In this document: in pieces, positions 51,718-63,739 of the stretch
Layout: each line of letters opens with the position of its first letter
Position numbering within the stretch: position 1 is the stretch's first letter
NCBI GenBank assembly: GCA_034766995.1
Contig: CM068314.1
Span: 34,695,708-34,759,707 of the forward strand
Direction: 5' to 3'
Length of the DNA: 64,000 nucleotides
Origin: Acanthacorydalis orientalis
Taxonomy: Eukaryota; Arthropoda; Insecta; Megaloptera; Corydalidae
Notes under the pieces: generated by a model
What the model saw: only the letters and a program-made list of their open reading frames with translations
Told to the model about the DNA's origin: nothing
Database searches by the model: none
Position numbers and translations under genes: made by a program

Positions 51718-52281
51718 TTAAGCTGGTAGAAAAATAATTGCGGTTTATGGCCTTCAAATTCGTTTACATTCTTTAATTTAAGTAGTTTTAAGTGATTCAA
51801 AACTGTTGAATGACTAATGTCTAAATTTTGTGCAAGCTCTCGAATTATTATGCGTGGTTCTGATTCAACTATCGCCTTCAGTTGGTCGTTATGAGCTGAA
51901 GAAGGACGCCTGCGACCTTCTTCATCTTCAAGGCTCTCGTCCCCAGAATGAAATTTTTGGAACCACTTTTGCACCGAATGCTCCTTAATAGTATCCACAT
52001 TAAAAGCATCGTTTAGTTTACGAGCAGTTTCTGCTACTTTACCACCCGTTTAGAATTCATATAAAAAAATGCTCTTATTTGCTTCTTTTCCATTTTTAAT
52101 TCAATAGCTCAGTTTGAAGCAAAATTATTAATAAAACCAAAGTCGATGTTACCAAAATGCAGCCCGAAAAAGACTTTTTAAAATGATATTAGCATGAACA
52201 CGATGAAATGAGACTTTCATTGAAAATATTAAGATTAGAATTTAGAGAACAAAAACCGCAATTATTTTCCTTGTAACCTAA
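51718..52281 (-). mobile_element. mariner (Hsmar1/SETMAR-like), internally deleted copy 3, 564 bp
   Basis: The ends are TTAAGCTGGTAGAAAAATAA and, on the minus strand, TTAGGTTACAAGGAAAATAA, with TA duplications at 51716-51717 and 52282-52283. It has the same length and orientation as copy 1 and shares its deletion: after TVLNHL both pass into the same 3' segment (gaatttgaaggycataaac on the minus strand). The shared breakpoint suggests one deleted progenitor that was amplified by transposase supplied from elsewhere. Confidence 0.88.
51760..52093 (-). pseudogene. mariner transposase N-terminal fragment (copy 3)
   Basis: This is the best-preserved of the three fragments: from 51998 downward it reads MDTIKEHSVQKWFQKFHSGD, then SSAHNDQLKAIVESEPRIII and RELAQNLDISHSTVLNHLKL. 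Upstream, an intact start (MEKKQIRAFF) is present at 52093, but a frameshift and a TAA in the EF-TGG segment separate it from the rest. The catalytic region is deleted. Confidence 0.8.
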
Positions 52282-52336
52282 TACTTTTCTACATTTTCAT
52301 TAGTTGTAAATAAATTTGTTTAAGAAGTATGCTGTG

Positions 52337-52340
<4 letters not shown>

Positions 52341-52378
<38 letters not shown>
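52341..52378. repeat. (AT)n microsatellite
   Basis: About 19 AT units, 60 bases after mariner copy 3. Confidence 0.94.
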
Positions 52379-52381
<3 letters not shown>

Positions 52382-53929
52382 CATTTTATACGTAGTGTTT
52401 ATTTATTTTTTTTTTTAAAAAGAGAACACATTAATTGAAATTTTTTTATACCTATAGAAAATTACTGTTACTAAATCAAACCTAGCATGTTAAAAACACC
52501 GATCCCTGTTATTTTACGCCAATCATTTTAAATTATTATTGAAGTTATTTCAGTTATTACATCGCACTAATCAATAAACCCTTTTTGCGATATTATTTAT
52601 GATTACAAGGGTAAAACATTTAAAAATATAAAATATGTACTAGGGTGTAACTGTTGCATATATGTGTTTTTATAAACACTAGTATGTCTGTCATATTTTC
52701 AACTGAAAAGTCTAGAATTGCGAACACTCCAATATCATTTTAAAAATGCGGATGGAAAGAAAATGTCTATTCTTATTTTAATAATATGAATATAAAAACA
52801 ACCCTCGCAGTAGATATTCATTTTAGAACGTATGTAGAACTGTAAAGAAATAAGTATTCACATTTTATTCATTTCATGGTTCAATTTAATGCAAGTGCAT
52901 GGGGATGTGTGAAAATGTAGAAAGAATGAAATATGCCAAGAAAGGGAATATGAGAGTAAAATACTACAAACAAAAATTGAATGTGAGAGAGTCGGATCAT
53001 GGAACTGTCTGAACCCTATGTTGCAAATTATGTCCGTTGATGGAACTTGCATTGTGTAATTTTTTTTAATGAAATATCATGTTTTTAAAGTGAATTTTTG
53101 TTAAATATATTTATTTGGATTGTTTTTATGCCACTTTTAGAACATCTAAGTTGTATCATATATTCTTGTGCTTTGTATATTATTTAATTATAAAGTTTAA
53201 TTTTATTATAAATAAGTGGAATTAATCATGATTTATATCAACCTGACAGAAAATGTCTAAATAATTAAATGAAGTGGTTTTTAAAATGTTTATTTTTAAA
53301 ATAGTTCATAGAACAACATATTTTGGGGTTCGTAATCTGTGTTTTATATTCATTTTATCACTTACTTCACACTTCATGAGGTACACACATCATGAGATAC
53401 GATAATTTTATGTAAAACCAATATAGTTTTAATATTGTATTTTATGTTAGAATATGGGATAATATTTTTTTATTCAAGTTATACAAAAAACTGATAACAG
53501 TTTACGTGTTTCAAATGTGATATGAACGATTCCCAACTATCTTTTAAATATGACTTTTTTAACAGACAAAAAATTGTTTTTATTGTCTTTGGATAATTAC
53601 AATTCAATAAGTGATTATTATTTGCTTACATGGATTTATAGCATATGGTTTTTGACTTACTCACACTTACTTACAATATCACAAGTGTGAGCGAAACAGT
53701 ACATATTTTGCTATTTGCTTTTATGGGAACAAATAATGATAGATTATAAAAACGTAAACATTTTGTCATACGCAAATGATTTTGAATAATCAGTCTATCA
53801 CCAATTTAGACAAAAACAATTACGACATATTTGTCATTCATCGTTCTAAAGATATATAAAGTGTAAGATAAATTATTTTTTTTAAAGTACTAAGTTTCAA
53901 TAAATTATAACTTGGCATTGTGACTAAAT

Positions 53930-54180
53930 AAATTTTTACAAAATAATTTTCCACTTACTCTGCAAACCACAAAATAATATAATAATATAATTATTGATAA
54001 ATAATGTTCAGTAATTAATATCTGATCATTTTTGAAAAATACTTGTCTATATCTTAACGTTCTAAGAATGATGGCATAGCCGTTGAAATGAATGTGGGTA
54101 CAAATCAAAATGATCACATAATTATTGAATATTTTGACTAAAAAAAATGTTGAACAAGAATATTTTATTAAATCAAAAAA
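53930..54180. mobile_element. AT-rich palindromic repeat (MITE-like), copy h, both arms
   Basis: Left arm: cttactctgcaaaccacaaa then ataattattgataaataatg. Core: aacgttctaagaatgatggc and cgttgaaatgaatgtgggta. Right arm: aaaatgatcacataattatt, gaatattttgactaaaaaaa, atgttgaacaagaatatt. A large (AT)n array follows at 54208. Confidence 0.55.
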
Positions 54181-54206
54181 AGTTTTTGAAGTTGGTTCGT
54201 ATATAG

Positions 54207-54207
<1 letters not shown>

Positions 54208-54272
<65 letters not shown>
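54208..54272. repeat. (AT)n microsatellite, interrupted
   Basis: AT runs broken by ATCTAT and GTATAT, followed by short direct repeats of aaaataagatattt up to about 54340. Confidence 0.92.
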
Positions 54273-54273
<1 letters not shown>

Positions 54274-54460
54274 AAAAAAATAAGATATTTAAAAAAAGAT
54301 ATATTTAAAATAAGATATTTAAGATATAAAAAAATAAAATATTTTACCACTTTCCCTTATTTGTAAGTTTGGATTATTACTTTTATAATTGTATTAAAAT
54401 GATATTCCTAATTAAAAATATGCATTAAGAGATACATTTTTAAAAAAGTATCAATTTAAT

Positions 54461-54497
<37 letters not shown>

Positions 54498-54653
54498 GTG
54501 CACGCGCTGACTTGTAATAAATGCCTATCAATTTTTTTTAACATTCCACAGAATCAGATTCGCATTAAATTTTTATTAATAATGAAAAATTAAAAAAAAA
54601 TATCTCATAATCACTTCGAGGTAATGAGATAGTTGACCTTATATCTTCATTTC

Positions 54654-55305
54654 TTAATCCTTTGGAGCCGGGGAGAGGAAATGATACTAAAATAAATTTT
54701 AACAAATATTTTTCTATTAATTGGCCATTCTTTTATCGCAAACAAAACAAAAATTACAAATTTGTCGGTTACAAAAAAAAATATGTTAACTCAGATTAAC
54801 CATTTTACAAATTTCACATCTGTCTGTTATATCGTGGAAAATCGTTGATACCATTCGGGGAAACATAAATCTCTTGATTGAAAACATATAATTGGAAGCG
54901 GAAAAATTGATTACAATTGAACATTTGCAGAACTAACATTACTGGTGAGTGTGAAAAATTTTGAACAAGTGTGCACAAAACGGTTTCACATCTGTCACAT
55001 CTTGTACCGGGACGTAGAAATTTTTTATACTCTTTCTTTTAATGATGAACTTTTGAAAAAAATATTATTCAACCCAATTCTCAGTTCACAATTTTTATAG
55101 GTTCCCAAATGAAAAAAAACATGATTTTTCTGATTTTTGGACGACCGTAATTTTTTTTAATAAAAAAAAGTTATAAATTTAGTCTCATTAGAAAGAGATT
55201 AGTGACCTTTAAATTTATCATGCAAAAGATAGCGCTCTGATACCATAGTTTCTTTGGAAAAGATGAATGGATTCCTAGATCTATGCCGAGCTTCAAAAGG
55301 GTTAA
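54654..55305. mobile_element. piggyBac-like MITE, 652 bp
   Basis: The left end is TTAATCCTTTGGAGCCGG and the right end, reversed, is TTAACCCTTTTGAAGCTCGG. The matching inverted repeats begin with TTAA, the duplicated target of piggyBac elements. The interior has no open reading frame of note and no transposase trace that I can see. It is most likely a non-autonomous piggyBac derivative. Confidence 0.7.
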
Positions 55306-57282
55306 TAATATTCAAATGAATTTAATGACAAACTTGTTTTGTAACTCTGTATATTCAATTCAAATAATAATTAAGGACAAACTCTCGATTTTCAAATGTT
55401 AATATTTTATATAAAAATATTATTTACAAATATAGTTTAAAGGTATGTTCTTAATCGTAAGAAATGTTTGCTACATCGATTTAATTATATATTTTTTCTT
55501 TGAGAAAATGATTAGAAATTAAAATGTTTTTACTCACAGGAAGAAATTATTATTATAAACATTAATTTTTTAAAAAAGGAGATAAACCATGTAAGGAACA
55601 TGAAATATAGAAAAAAAGAATTTATATGAAATTTTATAAGACAGTTTCTTTCTTTATTGTTACTTAGCAGCGTTTTGTATTGCATATATTTTAGTATTAC
55701 TTTGTATATAACATTTTTTCGATGCAGCCTGAAAATTCTACTATTCAGTTATAAAAAACTAATTTGTATTTTTTTTTGTAATCCGTGATACTAACATTAA
55801 GTTTCTACTGATTTTCAAATTCAATATTTGTTGCTATTTGATTACTTTCAAATCTGATATTCTATTAAAAATAAAAATTTTAATTAAAAACTAAAGTTTT
55901 AAAAAAATGGGTATGAGCTATATATGAAGTTCAATGCTGTCGAGTAAAGTAATTAAAAAAAATATAAAAATATTTAACAAAATTTTCAACATTTAGTAAG
56001 AATGGAACTTTTCTTTTTCGGTTTATTTTGAAATACACAGTTCGTAACATTAAAATAATATAAAAATATATTTTTCAAATCATAAAACTTATTAATTTAA
56101 AAAACACATTAAATATTCCAATATTATATTTCATGTAAGAGTTACATTTTCATTTAATAATTTTGTATGATTTATATCTAAATTGCATATAAACTCCAAA
56201 TTTAAAAATTAATCTCCCAACTTGTTAATTTATATTGAATGAATACTTAAATTTTTGTTCATACCATGAAATTGTTGTTCATCAATATTAATCAAAGTAT
56301 GCCAAATGGAACACTAAAAATTATATTTTTAATAATATTTGGTCTATTGAAACACCTTTTTTGTTCTGTTACATTGGCAATTAGTGCTTCCTGTCATTAA
56401 ATTAGAAATTCAATCGTAGTCTAATGACGAGTGTGTTGCGGTCCGAGTTAATTGCAAATATAATTAAAATTAAATTTACTATAATTTTTTCATTCAAAAC
56501 AAATACGGTAATCAATATATCTTTGTATAATAAATGATTATTTTATACACCAATTTAACTCATCTTTTAATTAGAAATCAGTTTACTTTTAATAACTTCC
56601 TTTTCATTAACACTTTTTTCATACATTCACATGATTCTAGGAATTCATATTTTTTACTTAACTAGATATATAATGTAGTGCACAAAAAGATGTAGTTTAA
56701 TTATGTAAAATTTATTTTAATGATATAAGTATCGAACAAGTAATGTAAAGTGATTAATTTTTTGAAAAAAAAGATTACATGTAATTTTAAATCCAAACTT
56801 AAGCAATTTAATATATTTATGAATAGACAAGAAGAGCGCTGGATATGATGTTTGAGATTGATTTTATCGGGTTTACAACAAAGTGATTATTAATGAGTAC
56901 TCAAATATGAATAATCATAATAATTTAAATTATTTTTTAATTAACTTGATGCATAAAATTATTCAACATATGAAATCTCACGATCTACAAATTACCAGTT
57001 CATGAATACAAGTTTGTAACTTCTGTATTAATAGTAATTGTTTGATTGTCCAATTTATAGACGTACATATATCGGGTCAACAATTAATTGCACTGACTGT
57101 AAGCCGTGCGACGATTTAATCAAGTCAATATTAAGTTTAAACAGTTTGCAAGTATCCACGTACATACACTAACCATTAAGGCAAAATTGTATTGCTGTGT
57201 ATTGAACGGGTATGGTTATTGATGAAGATAAATGTGCGAAACGGCGCTGTTTCGGCTCTAACGTTTTTGTTTATTGTTACAG

Positions 57283-57353
57283 TAACGGGAAGTTCATTAG
57301 CATCGGAGAGAAAATTCGGTTACCCGATGACGTCACGATGGGATACATTATCG
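57283..57353 (+). CDS. fng: fringe glycosyltransferase, internal exon (PDDVTMGY motif)
   Basis: This 71-base exon follows a T-rich tract ending tgttacag and is followed by a consensus gtaagt donor. Its first base completes a codon begun by the AG at 19956-19957, and it then reads NGKFISIGEKIRLPDDVTMGYII, leaving one base (G) in phase 1. The next exon must supply two bases, probably completing the glutamate that follows GYII in the family. The PDD(V/C)T(M/V)GY segment is highly conserved in Fringe, and one of its aspartates is regarded as the catalytic base. No stop or frameshift occurs in either exon, so the gene looks intact here. The C-terminal exon, expected to contain an FHSHLE-like motif, was not seen before the window ends. 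Other open frames over this exon (from 57192 and 57212) are not independent genes. Confidence 0.9.
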
Positions 57354-59675
57354 GTAAGTGTTTTGTCTACTTTCATCTTGTTAATAGACGGGACAGAAAA
57401 AATGAATTAAGGAGCTTTTTCATGCTTTTCAAGTTTTTGTAGCTCGTTTTTCATTCAATTCAGACGATCCGTGTTAAAATACGTTTATGGTTTTATTATA
57501 CCGTTTTGAAATTATCATCTTACTTCTTCATCATTAGCTTTTTTCCATGAAGGATAATTGTACTTTTGATTTAAATACGTATTCGTTTCTATGTCGAAAA
57601 TTTAAATAATTTTTGTCTTTTAAATTAAAAGTTCAATATAAAAAAAAAATTAATGCTGTTTACGCTTTACTTTCAACAGTATGAATCTAATATACAGTGT
57701 AAATTTAATAAATTTACTGTTAAAAACTCCTTGTGTAAAATATTATTCTGTACTTATTGTTAAAATAAGTAATGGTATTAATATATTTATCGCATTTAAA
57801 ATAAAACGTGTTCTAACTAACAAATATTCAAAATATTTACATTAAAAAAACTCCCGAAATATTTATATCGACTTAATCACGGAACAAAAGTTCTTCTTTG
57901 TGACCCCACACTGTGAAAATGCATTCAGCACACCTACTTTATTATATAATTGCTGAAGTATAGTTGTTTATTGAAGATGCTACGAACATACAACTATTAT
58001 GTTCAAATCATAAATCACATCAACGTATAGCTGACTATTCCTGTGTAGCGGTGGAAACGATTCATAGTCAGTTTTTTCACCGACCAGAAACCGATAAACG
58101 CCCACGGAACAAATAACAAATTACCATTGACTTATTGTTCACTAGTATAGGTCGGTTTTTCGAAAGCATTCGGGTTATTTTTGTCTTTTTTTTTCGTGGG
58201 GATGTTCAGGAAAACAGTTTTCCATGTATTTTATTACTGTAACATATTTGTTTTGATTAAGAATGATGGCGTTACGCCGGTTTTAGACTACCTGAAAGAT
58301 TTGCTAGTTTTTCATGAAGGTCAAAATGTATCTATTCAGTGTTTTAATGTCCGATCAAATGATACAGTAAGGATATAACCATTTACTTTAAATTGGATTT
58401 TCTAGATTTATCTCCATTTTTATCGAACAAAAAATGTTCACTTAATACTCGAACGTTATCGTTACTTTCAATTTCACGCTTATTCATTTTTAAGAAAAAA
58501 AAAACGTTTGAAATGATATCATTTTTTTATTATGACATTCTCCATTGATTATATTAAATGAATTTAAATTATTATAAAGTTTTCAAAATAGGCATAATGT
58601 ATTTTTGTTACAAACCATGTTTACTGTCATATTTTTGTATATATTATCGTAACATAAGTGACGCACAGGTTAAATGACAGCTATTTAGGAAAAACAACAC
58701 AGTTAATAAGTGGTTATTTATTCGATAATTGAACGAAACCATAGAAAATAATTAGACATTTCTCAAGAAATATAATATACGACTATATTATATACCGTGC
58801 TTTAATATGAAAACTGCCAAATATCGTTCAATAATTTTAATTGCGTCAGATATTTGTTATTTGAGAACGCAAACTTCGCCTGTCACTGAAATACTGGAAA
58901 TTCGAGGACGGGAAATAAAATATCCGTCGAAAACTTTTGTTTCCGACAAACAACTTTATTCATTAATCAGCAACAAATGTTAATTGGAAATCAAATGTGC
59001 TTTGATCATATTCTTTGCTCTTTGTCGTTCGTGCCTTTTCCTCTGTTCTATTTTTGTGTGTTGGTTAAGTAGCTAGTATATAAATAACGTTTTATTGTAA
59101 TTATATTTTGAATTATAAATAAACGCACGCACACTCGCACATTCACAAACATCAAAAGTATACTTGGACGTTAATATTTTCTTATTAATAAATGAATATG
59201 TTTGACATTATTAATGACATACGAATACCTAGGTATTTGTACACAATAACATTGTGTATATATGTATATGTATCTGTATATGAGTACATACATACATACA
59301 GATATAAACCATTCAATAGAATTGAAATGAGATCTATATTAATTATATATTACTATAATTCAATTAATTCGAAAGATTTATTGATTAACTACACGTCACT
59401 GACAAGTTTTAGTCTTTTTACAAAGTTCCGTGTTAAATAAATGAATAGTTCTATAAAGTAAAAAAGATTAAAACTTCTTCAGAACAGTGTGAATTCATTA
59501 AAAATTGCCGAGTTTTATTTAGTAGTGTTTGGTATCTAAGATACCCAGAAAAACTATCTAATAATTTTCTATTGAATTGAGAAAAGAATTATTATTATTA
59601 GAAAATAAAGTTCAAAGGACTTTGTTTTATTTATAATCGTTTAATAAATAACTTTTAAAAATAAATGCTTTAAAG

Positions 59676-60368
59676 CAGTGTTTTTCAACCATTTTCGGAC
59701 CATGGCCCTCTTCCGATCTTGTTTCCGTCCTGTGGCGCCCTTATCCCACTAGTAGAAAGGTAGCTATTTAAATATTTTGTTTGTGAATAGAAGATGTTTT
59801 ATTATAATTTTTATAATTTGTACGAAAAACAATAATTAAATAAAAATGTATACTTTAAGTATTTCTCGATCAATGTGACTCTTGTGTTTGATGACCAGAA
59901 ACAGTTTTTTTTTTTATATCCGGTTGTATTGCTGTGAGTGCTAACCGAAGATCACCTCTGTTCCATTATGTTAAGGGCGATTCCGCGTTGAGTAAATAAT
60001 TCATACAACTAACAAATACGAAGTAGGAAATGCCATAAATATACAATGTTTCTTTATCCCAAATCTGTAAAAACTTTTTAGATATTGTACTCTTGATCTA
60101 AAAATATTATTTTTTTTGACTGAAAGTTATTTTGGCTGCTATGTTGCTCTGCAGCCCTATGAGCGCTTCTTAAATTTTTGGTCACTTCTCTGTTCGCTTC
60201 ACTTCTGTTTTATTTTTTCTTTTCTGTTTTCTTCTCTCGGTCACTTTCCTAATTTCTTCATTTCTCAATTCTTTCTGTGGTTTCCTAATCTTGTGCCGTA
60301 GCCCCCTTTTACACGATTTTCTCTTGTGGCTACCTAGGTAACATATGCCCCTAGGTTGAAAACTCCTG
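59676..60368. mobile_element. hAT-type MITE (693 bp) with CAGTGTTTTTCAACC ends
   Basis: The left end CAGTGTTTTTCAACC and the reversed right end CAGGAGTTTTCAACC are imperfect inverted repeats of a common hAT end type, followed inward by ggaccatggccctcttccg on one side and agggg on the other. The flanking 8 bp (ctttaaag and cttatagc) match only in part, so the duplication has decayed. The interior is pyrimidine-rich around 60181-60260. No transposase is recognised, and the open frames at 60116 and 60182 oppose each other and look like chance. Confidence 0.65.
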
Positions 60369-60758
60369 CTTATAGCAATTTGGTATATTTTTACAATCAT
60401 TTAATTTTTTGTTTCTAAGATTCTTACTAATGGAAATATTTTTGTATATATATTACACGTAAATCTTCCTATTCCTCGGGTTGTTATATTTTTCATAATA
60501 CACAAAAAAATAATTATCACATATTAAGCCCTAAAGGAATAAATTCTTTATCAGTAAAATTTAAGAATACATACCGAAAATAAATAATTTAACGAAATTT
60601 TATTCGAATAAAAAGTTTCAATAATTATAGAATTTCTCAATAATTTTTTAAATATATAAAATCTAGTATCTTAATTTATAGTTTCAAAATGAAGTTACAT
60701 TTTGATTAGATTCAATATAAAAATGTTTATTCCATTTTTTTTGAACTGAAAAGAACGT

Positions 60759-60760
<2 letters not shown>

Positions 60761-60806
<46 letters not shown>
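60761..60806. repeat. (AT)n microsatellite
   Basis: A pure run of about 23 units. Confidence 0.94.
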
Positions 60807-60809
<3 letters not shown>

Positions 60810-61361
60810 ATATTAAAAGTAAAGAATGTTTGAAGACTTGTATATAAAATTACAACTAAAGATGCAAATAAAAACAAAATTGTAAATAGGTGAAAAAACG
60901 TGTTATTTCTAAATAAAGAATGACCAATGGGCAAAAAATGATCAGACACTAATAGAAGAGGTGACATTTGCAAGTTTGTGAAAGAGTAATATCATAAATG
61001 TGACAATGTATAAAAATAGTTGGAAAGTTCATGGATAAACCTTCATTTAAATAAAAGATAAATGATATGAATACAGTATAAATACTTTTTTGCTGTTTAA
61101 GTCATAGATCCTTGTTGGAGAACATACAATTCTGTGACATTTCCTGTGATGTACATAATACGTTATTGTGAAATATACAACCGGAAATACGAACATCTAG
61201 CTCCAAGCTATCTCGCTTTTAATTAAGAAAGCGGTGACCGGGTTTACGACTGGTTGTTTATACTGTATGTTATTAAAAATAATAATACCAACATATTAGT
61301 CGAGAAAAATTGCTAAAAACTTTGTTAAATTGTCTTGTAAGACTTGTATGTAATGTACAAA

Positions 61362-61365
<4 letters not shown>

Positions 61366-61407
<42 letters not shown>
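61366..61407. repeat. (AT)n microsatellite
   Basis: About 20 AT units followed by ACATATATATACATG. Confidence 0.93.
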
Positions 61408-61413
<6 letters not shown>

Positions 61414-62653
61414 TATACATGTAATTAATACGATCGTTGACCACATCATAATGCTTTAAAGACAAGGATGTTCAAGGTAAATGTTAGATGAAAGAAAATT
61501 GAAACACGCGAACATCGCAGTAGGAAACAAATATTTTAATAACCATTAACCAGAAAAAAACGGCACAAGACATATAAATATCTTTTAATTAAATGTTTGT
61601 AACTATGTAAAATATAATTAAATGACAGTGTTGTTAATTATTCGAACACATGATAAATATTTATATTCTCAGACGATGTTTGTTGAACGTGTGATTGTAA
61701 TTGTGTAAAAGATACCGAGTGAGTTGGAAATGTGACATATTGCGTGGTTAGAATGTTTGAAAATATCTGATTGTTAATATGAAAAACATATAATATTTTT
61801 TAATAAAGGATTTCAAATAATTTCAAGTCAGTGTTTGTCAATAATTAAAATTTTATTTTTGTAAATTAAAGAATATGTGAATATTTGGAATTTTCATACG
61901 GTTTGTAAATTGTAATTTTACAAAGTGTAATATATTCAAAAAGTAAGTTCTGTTTGGATGTAGTGAAAACAAACTAATAGGAAATATATCTATTGTGACT
62001 AGTTTATACATATATTACATTTTTCGTATCTATAGACTAGTTTTGTCTTTCTTCATTGAGAAGTTTTCTGTTATTGTCTTAACCTAATCATGTATTGACT
62101 TACTTTATCTCATACTAACTGACCCTTCCCATAAAAATCTCTTTAAAGGAACATATGAAAGTTACTGTGTGTAAGGTCAGAGCTATAAAATATCTTCGTT
62201 TGGTCGCGTATATTCGAATGTACACTAGAATTATCGAATTGTTGACATGGTCGAGCAATACGCGATCTGCGTTGTTTTAACATGAAACAACTCCAAAGAA
62301 AGAATATAGGCCATGTCTTTTGCTTTAAATATTAGTTGCAATACCAGTGCGTTTTATTAACATTTGCATGTTTTTTTAATATTTTATATTAATAAACTTG
62401 CTGATAAATTTCTTTTTTATATTCAAGAATTTAATATATTTCAACTATCAAGAATTTAATGTATCCGAATGTGTTTCTCAATTAGCAATTTCAATTCTTT
62501 GACTTATCTTAAGACAAGTTGAGAAACTTATAGACAAAGGACAATCTCAACAAAATGTTCACTATTTCCTCCTTGATTTGCGAAAAGCCACTGCACTAAT
62601 ATGACCTTTTTCTTCCTACTTGTTAAATTCACTCTATGAACGCAGCCTCATAT

Positions 62654-63256
62654 TTAACCCCTTGATATACGAATTAATTGAAGTTCAGTATTATCAAGAA
62701 ATACTATTTATTTTTCAGCTTAATATTTCTATAAGCTTAACAGAAAAAAATATTTATACATTGCTAAAAATTACAATTCAATACTAACAACCAAAATTAA
62801 TAAAGAATAATTAAATAACAAATTAAACAATAATCCAATGGTCCTGTAGATTATGAAAATTTTCGAAATATTCCTGTAAACGTAGAGGCATTTGATATTT
62901 TTTACACTGCCAAGTCGTTTCGCTTCTTGTATTATTTTTTGAGCATACGTGACATCTCTTTGCAGGATGTTGCTTTTTATCCGTGGAAGGATATTTGCAG
63001 AAAAATGTGCGCTCACTTGAATAGATCCTTTAGCTTTCATTGTCACTTTCATACAAATTCAAAACAGACATGTTGAAGGGTTCGTTTCTATGTTTCACAC
63101 TTTAACACTGAATAAATATAATTATTTATTTTTAATATTTGCTTTGTAGCTGCACTAATCGAATTAAATCTGCGTGCATCTCAGAAATGTCAATGTTTAC
63201 AATAGCATAAGAAACACATGACGTATTAGAGACATCTTTGTATGTCAAGGGGTTAA
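62654..63256 (-). mobile_element. piggyBac-derived element, 603 bp, with transposase 3' remnant
   Basis: The ends are TTAACCCCTTGATATACGAA on the left and, reversed, TTAACCCCTTGACATACAAA on the right, so terminal inverted repeats of about 20 bases starting with the TTAA target. The minus strand in the middle carries the end of a piggyBac-type transposase (next entry), which ties this MITE to an autonomous parent. Most of the transposase gene is deleted. Confidence 0.8.
62823..63071 (-). pseudogene. piggyBac transposase fragment: start-like segment fused to cysteine-rich C-terminus
   Basis: On the minus strand the frame from 63071 reads MSVLNLYESDNES, a TAA, and then about 68 codons containing KQHPAKRCHVCSKNNTRSET, TWQCKKYQMPLRLQEYF and ENFHNL before a stop. 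This resembles the C-terminal cysteine-rich zinc-binding domain of piggyBac transposases (CxxC, then YxCxxC, LC, CF and YH). The first three cysteines survive, but later ones are replaced (QCKKY, LR, EYF). The acidic start followed directly by the C-terminal domain suggests an internal deletion of the DDD catalytic core. The 93-residue open frame at 62771-63052 is a different frame over the same DNA and is not the gene. Confidence 0.65.
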
Positions 63257-63678
63257 TATTGTAATTTAATTTGTTTGAATAATTTATTGAAGATTTTCGC
63301 ATACTTTTTAAAAACTGTAATAAAAGTTACTATTTTTTTTATACAAAAATCACGTATTTTAATTATTCTCACATTTATCTCAAAAAATCACAAAAAAAAA
63401 CTAAATTATAAATTAATTCAGTATTCTGCATCAAAAATAAAACTTTAAATTTTTCTTGTATGCTGTTCTTGGTTCATTGTTAGTTACATCTTTGATTAGA
63501 AATTCACATTTTAGTGAGGAATCACGTTATAACAGATACCAATAGTGTGTAATAATAAAATATATATTTTCCGTCACAAATATTTAACACATTTTTATGA
63601 GTTTTTAATAAACTTATATTTTTTTTAACAAAATTCTTTTTTTCTGTATTTAAATCTTCAAATTAATTGTTTATCACC

Positions 63679-63680
<2 letters not shown>

Positions 63681-63734
<54 letters not shown>
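63681..63734. repeat. (AT)n microsatellite
   Basis: A pure run of about 27 units near the end of the window. Confidence 0.94.

Positions 63735-63739
<5 letters not shown>

Noticed and set aside
53655..53695. Inverted repeat CTCACACTT ... AAGTGTGAG
   Set aside because: A nine-base match with a short loop in AT-rich DNA can occur by chance, and nothing nearby suggests a function.
57192..57410. 72-codon open frame across the second fringe exon
   Set aside because: It reads the exon in the wrong frame; the correct frame gives the conserved RLPDDVTMGY segment.
62771..63052. 93-codon open frame on the minus strand
   Set aside because: It is out of frame with the piggyBac-like C-terminal remnant that occupies the same DNA.
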